Origin: DASUPK01 sp036377415
GTDB lineage: Bacteria; Actinomycetota; Thermoleophilia; Solirubrobacterales; 70-9
Direction of reading: 5' to 3'
Assembly (NCBI GenBank): GCA_036377415.1
Contig: DASUYK010000081.1
Span: 1-24,780, forward strand
DNA: 24,780 nt
Shown: positions 7,774 through 15,035 of the stretch, piece by piece
How positions within the stretch are numbered: the first letter of the stretch is position 1
Layout of the letters: every line of letters begins with the position of its first letter
Program-made: the position numbers and the translations under genes
Notes under the pieces: model-generated
Told to the model about the DNA's origin: nothing
The model's input: only the letters and a program-made list of their open reading frames with translations
Database searches by the model: none

Positions 7774-9459
7774 TCACCCGGGGGGGGCAGTCGAGACATC
7801 GTGCCGGCCGAGGACCGACTCGAGCAGCGCCACCCCCTGGTCGACCGAGACCGCGGCTCCGTCCAGGATCCGCGCCACCTCGCTGGAGAAGTACCAGCCG
7901 CCCGCGAGCAGCTCCCGCACCGGGCCGTCGGCGACGACCTCGCCCCGACCGAGAAGGACTACACGCTCCGCGAAGGTCGCGGCGAACTCGACGTCGTGGG
8001 TCGCGACGATCACCGCGGTCCCCTCCTCGGCAAGATCCCCGGCGAGCGCGGCGAGCTCGAGCTTGCGCCTCCGGTCCATGCCCCGGGTCGGCTCGTCGAG
8101 GAGAAGGGCCCCGGGGCGGCTCAGCTCGCCTGGGCCTCGGCCCGCGACGACGATCGCGAGCGCGAGGCGCTGGCGCTCCCCGCCCGAGAGGTCGCGGGGG
8201 TCGGCATCGACCAGGTCCTCGAGCCCGAAGCGGCGAAGCGCCGCCGCCCCCTGCTCTCCGGGCAGCTCGTCCCCGACCCGCTCGTGCGGGAAGAGGTCGC
8301 CCGGACGCTGTGGCAGAAGGGCGACGTCGAGCGGGGCGTCGACGCGGCCGCGCCGGGGCTCGAGCATGCCGGCGGCAGCCCGCAGCAGCGTGCTCTTCCC
8401 CGCTCCGTTTCGGCCCATCAGGGCGACCCGCTCGCCTCGAGCGACCTCGAGCTCGACCCCCCGGAGCGCCTCGATCCGCTCGATTCCCTCGCCGAGCTCA
8501 ATCCAGAGATCGCGCGCGGCGAGCGCCACCGCCCCGCCCTCCCCGCGGCGGCGTCGCAGGGACCGCCGGCGCGGGAACCGGGATGACCGGTGGCCTCGAT
8601 CCGAGGTCTCAGCCGCCCTCGCCGGCTCGGCGGTCTCGATCTCGCGGGCGGCGAGGAGGTTCCGCGCCTCCCGGACGCTCGCCGGCGCCGGAAGCCCGAT
8701 CCCGTGGAGCAGTCGCGCTCCCGGAGTCGCGAGGGCGGGGTCGTCGCTCAGGGCCCATTCGAGGAACGCGCCGGGTGGTCCGTCATAGGCGATCGAGCCC
8801 GAGTCGAGGGCGATCACGCGGTCGGCCGCCGACAGGCAGCGCTCCAGGCGGTGCTCGCCGAGCAGGACCGCCACCCCCCACTCCTCGTTCAGCCGACGGA
8901 GAAGGGAGATCAGCTCTTCGCCCGCCACCGGGTCGAGCTGGGAGGTCGGCTCGTCGAGAAGGACGAGGCGCGGCCGGATCGCCAAGGCCGCGGCGAGCGC
9001 GACGCGCTGAAGCTCTCCGCCCGAGAGGGTGTCGGTGGTGCGCTCGAGCAGGTCGGGGATCGCGAGTGCGAGCGCGACCTCCTCGACAGCGCGGGACCGG
9101 ACCGCGGGTGAGGCTCCGCGCAGCTCGAGCGGCAGCTCGATCTCGGCCCGAACGGTGGCGCTGACCACCTGGGTCTCCGGCTCCTGGGTGACGGTTCCGA
9201 CGACCGAGGCGAGCTCCGCCGGACCGCTCGAGCGGACGTCGAGACCCGCCACCTCGAGCTCGCCGGCGACCTCCCCGCCATGGAAGTGAGGGACGAGCCC
9301 GCATGCGGCGCGCAGCAGCGTCGACTTCCCGGATCCCGAGCGACCGGCCAGCACGGCGAACTCGCCGGGCTCGACTCGCAGCTCGAGCCCGCGGAGCGCG
9401 GGCGGCCCACCCGGATAGGAGTAGCTGAAGCCTTCTGCGCGAAGTACCGGCTCAGCCAC
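7774..9459 (-). CDS. ecfA: ECF transporter double-ATPase (EcfA-EcfA' fusion)
   Basis: A 561-residue protein with two complete ABC ATPase domains in one chain, supplying both nucleotide-binding subunits of an energy-coupling-factor transporter at the inner membrane face. Domain one has Walker A GRSGSGKST (39-47), Q-loop QEPETQ, signature LSGGE (145-149), Walker B LVLLDEP and a His switch in LLGEHR. Domain two has GRNGAGKST (349-357), LPQRPGD, LSGGE (424-428), LLLDEPTRGMD and ATHD. An Arg-rich linker (about 290-310) joins them. Both sites look catalytically intact. It starts at GTG 9459, overlapping the ecfT stop by 8 nt, and is followed 4 nt after its stop by the S-component gene, so the operon is tightly coupled. 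Confidence 0.95.
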   Translation of the reverse strand: MAEPVLRAEGFSYSYPGGPPALRGLELRVEPGEFAVLAGRSGSGKSTLLRAACGLVPHFHGGEVAGELEVAGLDVRSSGPAELASVVGTVTQEPETQVVSATVRAEIELPLELRGASPAVRSRAVEEVALALAIPDLLERTTDTLSGGELQRVALAAALAIRPRLVLLDEPTSQLDPVAGEELISLLRRLNEEWGVAVLLGEHRLERCLSAADRVIALDSGSIAYDGPPGAFLEWALSDDPALATPGARLLHGIGLPAPASVREARNLLAAREIETAEPARAAETSDRGHRSSRFPRRRSLRRRRGEGGAVALAARDLWIELGEGIERIEALRGVELEVARGERVALMGRNGAGKSTLLRAAAGMLEPRRGRVDAPLDVALLPQRPGDLFPHERVGDELPGEQGAAALRRFGLEDLVDADPRDLSGGERQRLALAIVVAGRGPGELSRPGALLLDEPTRGMDRRRKLELAALAGDLAEEGTAVIVATHDVEFAATFAERVVLLGRGEVVADGPVRELLAGGWYFSSEVARILDGAAVSVDQGVALLESVLGRHDVSTAPPG

Positions 9460-10333
9460 GTGAGCGCCACCTCCGCACCGCGAACGGGATTCCGGCCAAG
9501 GCGACCAGGGAGACGCAGAGCACGAGCGTCGCCGGTCCGGTGTCGATCTCGATCAGCGGATAGGCGTCGAAGCCGCCGGCGCCAGCCAGCCGGCCGGCCA
9601 CCGCAGCGGCGACGATCAGAGACGCGCTCAGGATCAGCGGCCCGTCGTCACGGGAGCGCCGCGCCTCCATCCTCGGTCGGCCCTCGAGCGAATGACCGCG
9701 CAGCTCGAGGGTCGCGGCGACGTCGACGGCGCGATCGAGAGAGCTCTCGACTACCCGCCTGGCGAGCGCCGCGGGCCGCACGGGCGCCGCGGCGGGTCCG
9801 CGGACGGCCGCCGCCTCACGCAGCCGTGCCACGTCGCTGACGGCGAGCGGGACCATCCGGGTGACGAGCCCCGCCGTCATCGCGGAGCGGCGGGCGAGCG
9901 GGCGCAGCGCGCGAAGGACGCGATCGGGATCGACGCAGGCGGAGTAAACCGCGAAGACGAGCACGGCGACCGCGACGAGCAGGCCGATCCGGCCGCCCTC
10001 CGCGAGCGACTCGAGCGTGACGTCCATCCGGCCGAGCACAGCGATCTCAGAGCCCCGGATCAGGACCGTGTCGCCGCGATCGGTGACGAGGGCGTTGACC
10101 GCGACCATCAGGAGCGCCAGCGTCCCGCCGAGACGGAGCGACGCGATCACCGCCCGGCGCGCACCGGCTGCGATTCCCGCGAGCGCGGTCCCCACCCCCG
10201 CCGCCGCGATCACGAGCGGGTTCGAGTAGAGGAAGGCGGCGAGGGCGAGTGCGCCCAGGTAGGCGATCGCGGCCCCGGGCGACGCCCGGTGTAGGGGGCT
10301 CGTCCCCGGCCTGTAGGCGAGCGCGGGTCTCAT
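9452..10333 (-). CDS. ecfT: ECF transporter transmembrane coupling protein EcfT (CbiQ family)
   Basis: A 293-residue integral membrane protein that links the ATPases to the S component. Hydrophobic segments lie around 20-56, 66-82, 115-132, 232-250 and 267-286. The two cytoplasmic coupling motifs of EcfT, of AxRG type, appear as AAAVRG (ending at 179) and LELRGHSLEG (210-217), in the amphipathic helices that dock on the ABC domains. The start ATG at 10333 overlaps the upstream lipoprotein stop as ATGA. The reading frame stays open further upstream, but that is antisense-like noise over the lipoprotein gene. Together with EcfA and the fused S component, this makes a complete ECF transporter inside the operon. 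Confidence 0.93.
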   Translation of the reverse strand: MRPALAYRPGTSPLHRASPGAAIAYLGALALAAFLYSNPLVIAAAGVGTALAGIAAGARRAVIASLRLGGTLALLMVAVNALVTDRGDTVLIRGSEIAVLGRMDVTLESLAEGGRIGLLVAVAVLVFAVYSACVDPDRVLRALRPLARRSAMTAGLVTRMVPLAVSDVARLREAAAVRGPAAAPVRPAALARRVVESSLDRAVDVAATLELRGHSLEGRPRMEARRSRDDGPLILSASLIVAAAVAGRLAGAGGFDAYPLIEIDTGPATLVLCVSLVALAGIPFAVRRWRSRG

Positions 10334-11232
10334 CGGAACGGCACCGCGATCGGCCCGCCACCGTCGGTGGCGACCGCGAACCGGTCGCGGAGGTCGTCGC
10401 CGACCAGCTCGACCGCCGCCTCCACCCCGGACTGATCCGTCCCGGTGACCACCCACGTCGGCGGACCGTCGCCGGGCCGAAGCGCGGCGATCAACCCGGC
10501 ACCGCGACCCAGGCTTCCCGCGGGCTCGCCACGATCGTCCAGAAGCGTGAGCAGAGGCCGCCGCTCGTCCGTGAAGGTGGCGAAGACCCCGCTCTCGCTC
10601 GGCGGACCGGCGAGCGGCCGGACGTGCGCGTCGGTTCGGATCTCCCCCCAGGTCCCGACCTCGACCCGGATCGCCTCCTCCGAGCTCACCTCGCTCGGCT
10701 CCGCGCCGGCGCCGCGCAGCCGTTCCTCGACGGTCTCGCACACCTTGACGACGGTCCTGCAGCCGACGTGGACCTTCCGCTGCTCCCCCTCCAATCCATG
10801 CACGAAAGGCTCGGGCCACGAGCCCACAACCGCGGGAACGCGCATCGCCGAGGTCCAGTCGTGGTGGTCCCACCAGATCCGGTCGCCGTCGGAGGGGTCG
10901 TACTCCGCGGATCCGACCGAGGACTCGATGCCGTTGACGTAGAAGAACCAGTCCGTCCGCCTCCCGTCGCTCTCGCCGCCGGCGATCCCGTCGATCGACT
11001 GGACGAAGCCGCCGCCGTAGCGGGTCTCGACGTCGGCGTTGCGGTCGAGGAGCCGCAGCACCGTGTCGGACTCGTTGATCGACTCGGTGGTTCGTTCGAT
11101 CACCTCGGACCCGTAGTCCCGGGTCACGGTCAGCGCGACCTCGCCGTCGTCCGAACCCGGGCCGAGTCCACAGCCGGCGACCGCCGCGGCGCCGAGCGCC
11201 GCCGCGGCCGCGAGGCAGCGGGAGCGGATCAC
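10330..11232 (-). CDS. DUF4430 (transcobalamin C-terminal-like) lipoprotein
   Basis: A 300-residue predicted lipoprotein. The N-terminus has Arg residues, an Ala-rich hydrophobic stretch and a lipobox AVAGC with Cys21 as the lipidated residue, so it should be anchored outside the membrane. Residues about 50-127 form a DUF4430 domain: DTVLRLLDRNADVETRYGGG, FVQSIDGIAGG, then WFFYVNGIESSVGSAEYDPSDGDRIWWD. DUF4430 resembles the C-terminal beta domain of intrinsic factor and transcobalamin. A further domain (about 135-300), with Cys158 and Cys165, is unassigned. The start GTG at 11232 overlaps the previous stop as GTGA, and the stop overlaps ecfT as ATGA. A role as B12-binding lipoprotein feeding the ECF transporter is inferred from domain and operon; no ligand residue can be proved. 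Confidence 0.87.
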   Translation of the reverse strand: MIRSRCLAAAAALGAAAVAGCGLGPGSDDGEVALTVTRDYGSEVIERTTESINESDTVLRLLDRNADVETRYGGGFVQSIDGIAGGESDGRRTDWFFYVNGIESSVGSAEYDPSDGDRIWWDHHDWTSAMRVPAVVGSWPEPFVHGLEGEQRKVHVGCRTVVKVCETVEERLRGAGAEPSEVSSEEAIRVEVGTWGEIRTDAHVRPLAGPPSESGVFATFTDERRPLLTLLDDRGEPAGSLGRGAGLIAALRPGDGPPTWVVTGTDQSGVEAAVELVGDDLRDRFAVATDGGGPIAVPFR

Positions 11233-12227
11233 TTCCTGTCCTTCCCCTTCTTCCTGCCCTTCGCAGATCGCCGGACCTTCTCGCAGTTCTTGATTCGGTC
11301 CGTGGGATCGGCGATCGCGACGTCCTTCCCGGTCCCGCAATCGACCCGATCGATCCCGCCGCCGAGGACGCGCACCTTGTCCTTGCCCCCCCTTGTCCGG
11401 ATCTGGTCCGGGCCGCCCCCGCTTTTGAACGCGTCGCGGAGGTTGGTGCCGACGATCCGCTTGCCGGGAACCGGCGAGCACTGATCGAGGTTCGCCGCGA
11501 TGCACAGGGGCAACTCGTTCGAGGGGATCTCGGTCGGCGCCGGCCCCGGACCGACGGCGCGCAGCATCGTGGAGGTGGTCACGGGGACCGTCGCGACGCC
11601 AGCGGCCGTGGTGACCGGCGTCGATCCGCCCCTGACCACGGTGCCGTCCGGCGCCGGCCCGCTCACCTCCTCGTAGCTGATCGCCGCGACCGAGACCTGG
11701 ACCGTGCCGGGAGTTGCGCGGAACGGCCCGGTGAGAACGAGCTCGTCGCCCGTGTTGGCGCCGGTCCCGAAGTTCGCGAACACCCAGAGGACCTCGTCGG
11801 TTGCCTGGAGCGGGACGAGCTCCGCGCTCATCGGCGGAGCGGAGTGGTTCACGCGGAAGAGCCATCCCGTGAACGGCGAATCGGTCTCGTTGAAGCCCGC
11901 GATCCGGCAGATGCGCCTCCCGAACGAGTCCTCGACGACGAACAGTGGCCGGAGCGCCGCCGACGCGTTTGCCGCCGAAGCAGCGAGACCGAGAGCGGTC
12001 CGGCCGCCGATCGAGAGGTCGCCCGGGGCCCGGACGCAGTTGCCGGACGAGGGGGTCTCGCCGCGCTGGGCGCCGATCGGATCGCGGACTGAGTAGTAGG
12101 TCCCGGAGTCGATCGTCGCCCCGGGAGCCTCGACTCGCAGGTTGTAGGCCGGCGTGGCGGAGGCCGCGCCGGCGCTGAGCGGAACCGCCGCGAGCGCCAG
12201 CGCTCCGGCGATCAGGAGACCTCTCAT
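11229..12227 (-). CDS. Exported DUF4430-like protein with calcium-binding-like C-terminal repeats
   Basis: A 332-residue exported protein and the first gene after the cobalamin riboswitch. The signal peptide ends near AGAASA (residue 24). Residues about 30-158 resemble DUF4430: VEAPGATIDSGTY, ALRPLFVVEDSFG, then GWLFRVNHSAPPMSAELVPL and DEVLWVFANFGTG. A beta-sandwich-like segment (about 168-235), with TTAAGVATVPVTTSTMLRAVG, resembles the small surface domains often following DUF4430. Residues 256-315 hold GTNLRDAFKSGGGPDQIRT, GGKDKVRVLGGGIDRVDCG and KDVAIADPTDRIKNCEKV, similar to hemolysin-type Gly-Asp repeats common in this lineage. The tail is Lys/Arg rich (KGRKKGKDRK). The ATG lies about 35 nt after the riboswitch, with a purine-rich GAGGAAAGGGG upstream. 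It probably presents or captures cobalamin at the cell surface; this is inference. Confidence 0.82.
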   Translation of the reverse strand: MRGLLIAGALALAAVPLSAGAASATPAYNLRVEAPGATIDSGTYYSVRDPIGAQRGETPSSGNCVRAPGDLSIGGRTALGLAASAANASAALRPLFVVEDSFGRRICRIAGFNETDSPFTGWLFRVNHSAPPMSAELVPLQATDEVLWVFANFGTGANTGDELVLTGPFRATPGTVQVSVAAISYEEVSGPAPDGTVVRGGSTPVTTAAGVATVPVTTSTMLRAVGPGPAPTEIPSNELPLCIAANLDQCSPVPGKRIVGTNLRDAFKSGGGPDQIRTRGGKDKVRVLGGGIDRVDCGTGKDVAIADPTDRIKNCEKVRRSAKGRKKGKDRK

Positions 12228-12261
12228 CGAAAGCCACCCCTTTCCTCGAGGGTCGTCTTGG

Positions 12262-12416
12262 CTGGCCGGGGACAGGTCTCCTGGCTTCCGGGCTCGACCG
12301 GCGCGCCTTCCCAGGGGGCCGGCGGCTCCCCAGTGGCGTCATGCGCCGATCACTCACCCGGTCACAGTGGCGGGACCGCGCCGGCTTCTCACCGGACTTC
12401 CCTTGACCACCGGCCG
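12262..12416 (-). promoter_or_regulatory. Cobalamin (AdoCbl) riboswitch
   Basis: Read on the minus strand, the leader contains, in order, GGGAAGTCCGGTGAGAAGCC, GGCGCGGTCCCGCCACTGTG (the B12 box and its partner), a second GCCACTG, GGGAAGGCGCG and GAAGCCAGGAGACCTGTCC. All are near-consensus elements of the cobalamin aptamer. The outer ends CGGCCGG (from 12416) and CCGGCC (near 12264) can close the P1 stem. The element ends about 35 nt before the ATG of the exported DUF4430-like gene. No T-tract terminator lies between aptamer and start codon, and the purine-rich ribosome binding site sits in a small AGCCA...TGGCT hairpin. Control is therefore more likely at translation initiation, lowering expression when cobalamin is abundant. 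Confidence 0.95.
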
Positions 12417-12428
12417 TTTGTCGCGGTC

Positions 12429-12457
12429 ATCCTACCTCGCGCCCGGCCCACGAACGA
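12429..12457 (-). promoter_or_regulatory. Candidate promoter of the cobalamin operon
   Basis: On the minus strand a TAGGAT hexamer (12429-12434) lies about 13 nt before the riboswitch 5' end, so transcription would begin only a few bases before the aptamer. The -35 region at about 12452-12457 (TCGTTC) is a poor match. The placement just after the terminator of the upstream gene favours a promoter here. Confidence 0.35.
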
Positions 12458-12458
12458 A

Positions 12459-12488
12459 GAGAGGGGCGGCCTCTCGGCCGCCCCTCTC
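12459..12488 (-). terminator. Strong intrinsic-type terminator after the secreted-protein gene
   Basis: A perfect 13-bp inverted repeat, GAGAGGGGCGGCC (12459-12471) and GGCCGCCCCTCTC (12476-12488), has a 4-nt loop. It begins 22 nt after the stop of the minus-strand secreted-protein gene. The following bases are TTCGTTCG on the minus strand, only partly T-rich. It insulates the riboswitch operon from the upstream gene. Confidence 0.8.
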
Positions 12489-12510
12489 CGAACTCAGAAG
12501 CAGAAGGTTC

Positions 12511-13287
12511 TTACTTCTTCTTCCTCTGCGTGCACTTCTGGGAAACGCTGGAAGTCAGCTGCTTCCCGTTCTGGTACGTCACCTGCTCGGTCCCCGTCCA
12601 GTTGCGCTTCGAGCACCTGACCGAGAAGTAGTACTGCTTCGTGACCTTGCCGGTCTTCTTGTTCTTCTTCTTCCCGACGACGGTCCTGCTTATCGTCGTG
12701 CTGAAATTCTCGATCACCGAGCCCTGGACCGGCGGGATCTGGACCAGGAGGCGATTGCCCTGGATCACCCCGTTCAGGATCGGCTTCGTCGTCACACCCG
12801 GGAACTCGACGTGCAGGTAGAGCGACGGGTTGCCGCCCGAGGGCGCTCCGTTGAACGCCGTGATCGTCCCGCTCAGGAGCCGGCCGTCCGAGAACAGCTG
12901 GAGGTTCGATCCCCCTCCGACGATCGACCTTTGGCAGGCCGCCCTGGCGCCCGCGGTCGACTGGCCGATCAGCTGCGACAGGTTACAGTCCACCAGCTTC
13001 CCGGGGTTGAACTTGAAGTCGGTCGGGAACGTGAGCAGGGTCTGGGTCGAGGGCGGGAACGCACGGCACGACACCGATAGCGCGTTCGTGCAGGGCAATT
13101 CCCCCGCGTGGGTGTCGGTGCTCGAGAAGAAAACCGACGCCCCGCCGAACTGCTTCTTGTCCTGCTTCGCGGGCGACACCTGGAGCCCCATCTGGACGTT
13201 GGTGACATCCGCGGAAGCGACGCTCGCGAACATCATCACGCCGACGAGACCGGTGACCGTCCCGATCAGGTATTTCCGGATTCGCAT
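12511..13287 (-). CDS. Secreted protein of unknown function
   Basis: A 258-residue exported protein. A clear signal peptide (RIRKYLIGTVTGLVGVMMF, cleavage near ASA at residue 26) precedes a mature part rich in Ser, Thr, Gly, Asn and Val that looks beta-rich. Four mature-region cysteines lie at about residues 66, 74, 101 and 118, with two more in the last 60 residues. The last third contains KKKNKKTGKVTKQYYFSVRC, and the protein ends in QRKKK. I do not recognise a named domain; proteins with this general make-up are common in Solirubrobacterales-like genomes. AGGAAAAGGAG lies 4 nt before the ATG, a strong ribosome binding site. It has its own terminator and lies 182 bp after the last mce gene, so it is probably a separate unit, possibly well expressed. 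Confidence 0.75.
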   Translation of the reverse strand: MRIRKYLIGTVTGLVGVMMFASVASADVTNVQMGLQVSPAKQDKKQFGGASVFFSSTDTHAGELPCTNALSVSCRAFPPSTQTLLTFPTDFKFNPGKLVDCNLSQLIGQSTAGARAACQRSIVGGGSNLQLFSDGRLLSGTITAFNGAPSGGNPSLYLHVEFPGVTTKPILNGVIQGNRLLVQIPPVQGSVIENFSTTISRTVVGKKKNKKTGKVTKQYYFSVRCSKRNWTGTEQVTYQNGKQLTSSVSQKCTQRKKK

Positions 13288-13469
13288 ACCACTCCTTTTC
13301 CTCTGCTTGGGTGGGCGACGCCGAGAAATGGAGCCTCGGCCCTCCCATTGCTCTCTCTCGCTGACGCTAACACAGCAAATTGGGCGTTGTTGTGCGCGAT
13401 TTCGAGCCTGGGAAAAGTCACCTAGTTCTTGGTATGCGATCTGCAGCGGCGTGCTCGGCAGGGCCGCGA

Positions 13470-15035
13470 CTATGGCGCGTACCGGTAGACGTGCAGATAG
13501 TCGGTCAGCTCGGGGATCTCGCCGATCGACGGCTGCGGCCCCTGCTTGACGCAGGGCGGCGCCGGGACGGAGGACGTGCTGAGCGAGCCGTTGAACGTGA
13601 ACTGCACCAGCGTGTCGAACAGGTTCTCCGCCGTGGTCAGGTTGGGCAAGGTGACGCGGTCGGCGAAGTCCGTGTCGCTCGGGGTGTTCGCATCGAGGGT
13701 GGCGACCGCCCCGGTGACGCAGTCTCGCGTCTCGAAGCTCTCCAGCCCGCCGGCGACGTTGAGGGCGCTGCCGGGCGCGGGGTAGGCGTTGTTGCGGTTC
13801 ACGGTCAACCTCTCGCTGGTGAAGGCGGCGAGCCCCTCCGGGTGGAGCGGCGCGGCGGTGCGGAGGTAGTTGGTCACCTGGCCGCTGGTCTCAGCGGAGG
13901 AGGCGACCGCGTTCGAGGCGGCAGCCACGTTTCCGAGCGCTCCCGTGACCTCGCGGCGGTAACGATCGACGGTCTCGACGAGCGGGCCGAGCTGCTGGGT
14001 GAACGGCTGGATCTGGGAGAGCAGCGGCGGCAGGTCGTCGTCGAGCAGCCTGCGCAGGGCGGGAAGGCCTACGAGCGACCGCTTCTCGGCGGGCCGGAGA
14101 CCGGCGAAGAAGCCCCGGAAGTCCGGGGTGACCTTGGCGAGCTGGCGCAGCACCCTGCTCAGCTCGCGAGCCGAGGGATGGAGCTGTGTGATCAGGGGGT
14201 CGGTGTTGGCGGCGAAGCGGTCGAGGCGCGTGAGCGTGAAACGCGACTCGTCGAGGAACGTGGGCAGGGCGCGGAAGGCCTCGCGCAGATCCTGGTTGCG
14301 GCGAGCCGTGGTGGCGAAGACCGTCCCCGCGTTCTGGATCAGGCCCCTGAGCTGCCCCCGCCGCTCGCTCAGCGCCTCGAACACCACCCCGGCGTTGTTG
14401 ACCAGGCCCTTGACCGCGTTCTCCTGTGAATCGAGCACTCGCAGCACCCGGTTCGCGTCCGCGGCGAACGGCTCCAGGTTGGCGATCGCCGCGGAGAGAT
14501 CCGCGCCCCGGCCCGCGGTGGCGATCGCCGCCTGCTGCATCCACGTCTGGAAGGCGAGTCTGGTCCGCTCGTCGAAGGTACGGAAGATCTCGTCCAGCTG
14601 CACCGACTGCGCGACCTGGGCGGGCGGCAGCGAGCCGCCCTCCGGCACCTTCGGGCCGTCGCCGTCGCCTTGGGTGAGCTCTACGTAGGTCTCCCCGAGC
14701 AGCGTCTTCTCCCGAAGGATCGCCCGGGTGTTGGCGGGGATCGGCGCGTAGGGGGTGTCGATCTCGATCTCCGCCACCGCCCGATCCCTGTTCGGTCCCT
14801 CGTCGGCGAGCTCGATCGCCTTCACCTTGCCGACCGAGACGTTCGCGATCCGCACGTCGGATTCGACCGCGAGCTGGGCCGCCTCCTCGAACGGAACGTT
14901 CACCCGGTAGCCCTCCGGCTTCAGGGGCACCGGGCCTCCGAAGGTGCTCCAGAGGAAGAGCAGGAGACCGAAGCAGGAGAAGGCGAACGCGACCGCGATC
15001 GCTACCTGCCCGACTGTGGGAGCCCTCGTTGCCAT
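13470..15035 (-). CDS. MCE family protein, sixth gene of the mce operon
   Basis: A 521-residue MlaD/Mce protein. It has one N-terminal membrane segment (about 11-30) and an MCE domain (about 43-123) with RVNVPFEEAAQLAVESDVRIANVSVGKV and REKTLLGETYVELTQG. A long helical region follows (VQLDEIFRTFDERTR, then repeated amphipathic helices), with a C-terminal part containing paired cysteines. In mycobacteria six different Mce proteins assemble into a hexameric ring with a helical tube that carries lipids across the periplasm; this copy has the matching architecture. It overlaps the preceding gene by one base (TGATG). The downstream 182 bp shows no clear terminator. Its substrate is unknown, and I do not assign it a MceA-F letter. 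Confidence 0.92.
   Translation of the reverse strand: MATRAPTVGQVAIAVAFAFSCFGLLLFLWSTFGGPVPLKPEGYRVNVPFEEAAQLAVESDVRIANVSVGKVKAIELADEGPNRDRAVAEIEIDTPYAPIPANTRAILREKTLLGETYVELTQGDGDGPKVPEGGSLPPAQVAQSVQLDEIFRTFDERTRLAFQTWMQQAAIATAGRGADLSAAIANLEPFAADANRVLRVLDSQENAVKGLVNNAGVVFEALSERRGQLRGLIQNAGTVFATTARRNQDLREAFRALPTFLDESRFTLTRLDRFAANTDPLITQLHPSARELSRVLRQLAKVTPDFRGFFAGLRPAEKRSLVGLPALRRLLDDDLPPLLSQIQPFTQQLGPLVETVDRYRREVTGALGNVAAASNAVASSAETSGQVTNYLRTAAPLHPEGLAAFTSERLTVNRNNAYPAPGSALNVAGGLESFETRDCVTGAVATLDANTPSDTDFADRVTLPNLTTAENLFDTLVQFTFNGSLSTSSVPAPPCVKQGPQPSIGEIPELTDYLHVYRYAP

Noticed and set aside
6066..9164. 1032-residue plus-strand open frame
   Set aside because: Antisense to the S-component fusion and ecfA, low complexity, no recognisable motif; a shadow of well-supported genes.
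11233..12357. Long upstream extension of the lipoprotein reading frame
   Set aside because: It overlaps the exported DUF4430-like gene and the riboswitch in another frame, is Arg-rich, and would bury the lipobox signal peptide; GTG 11232 is clearly better.
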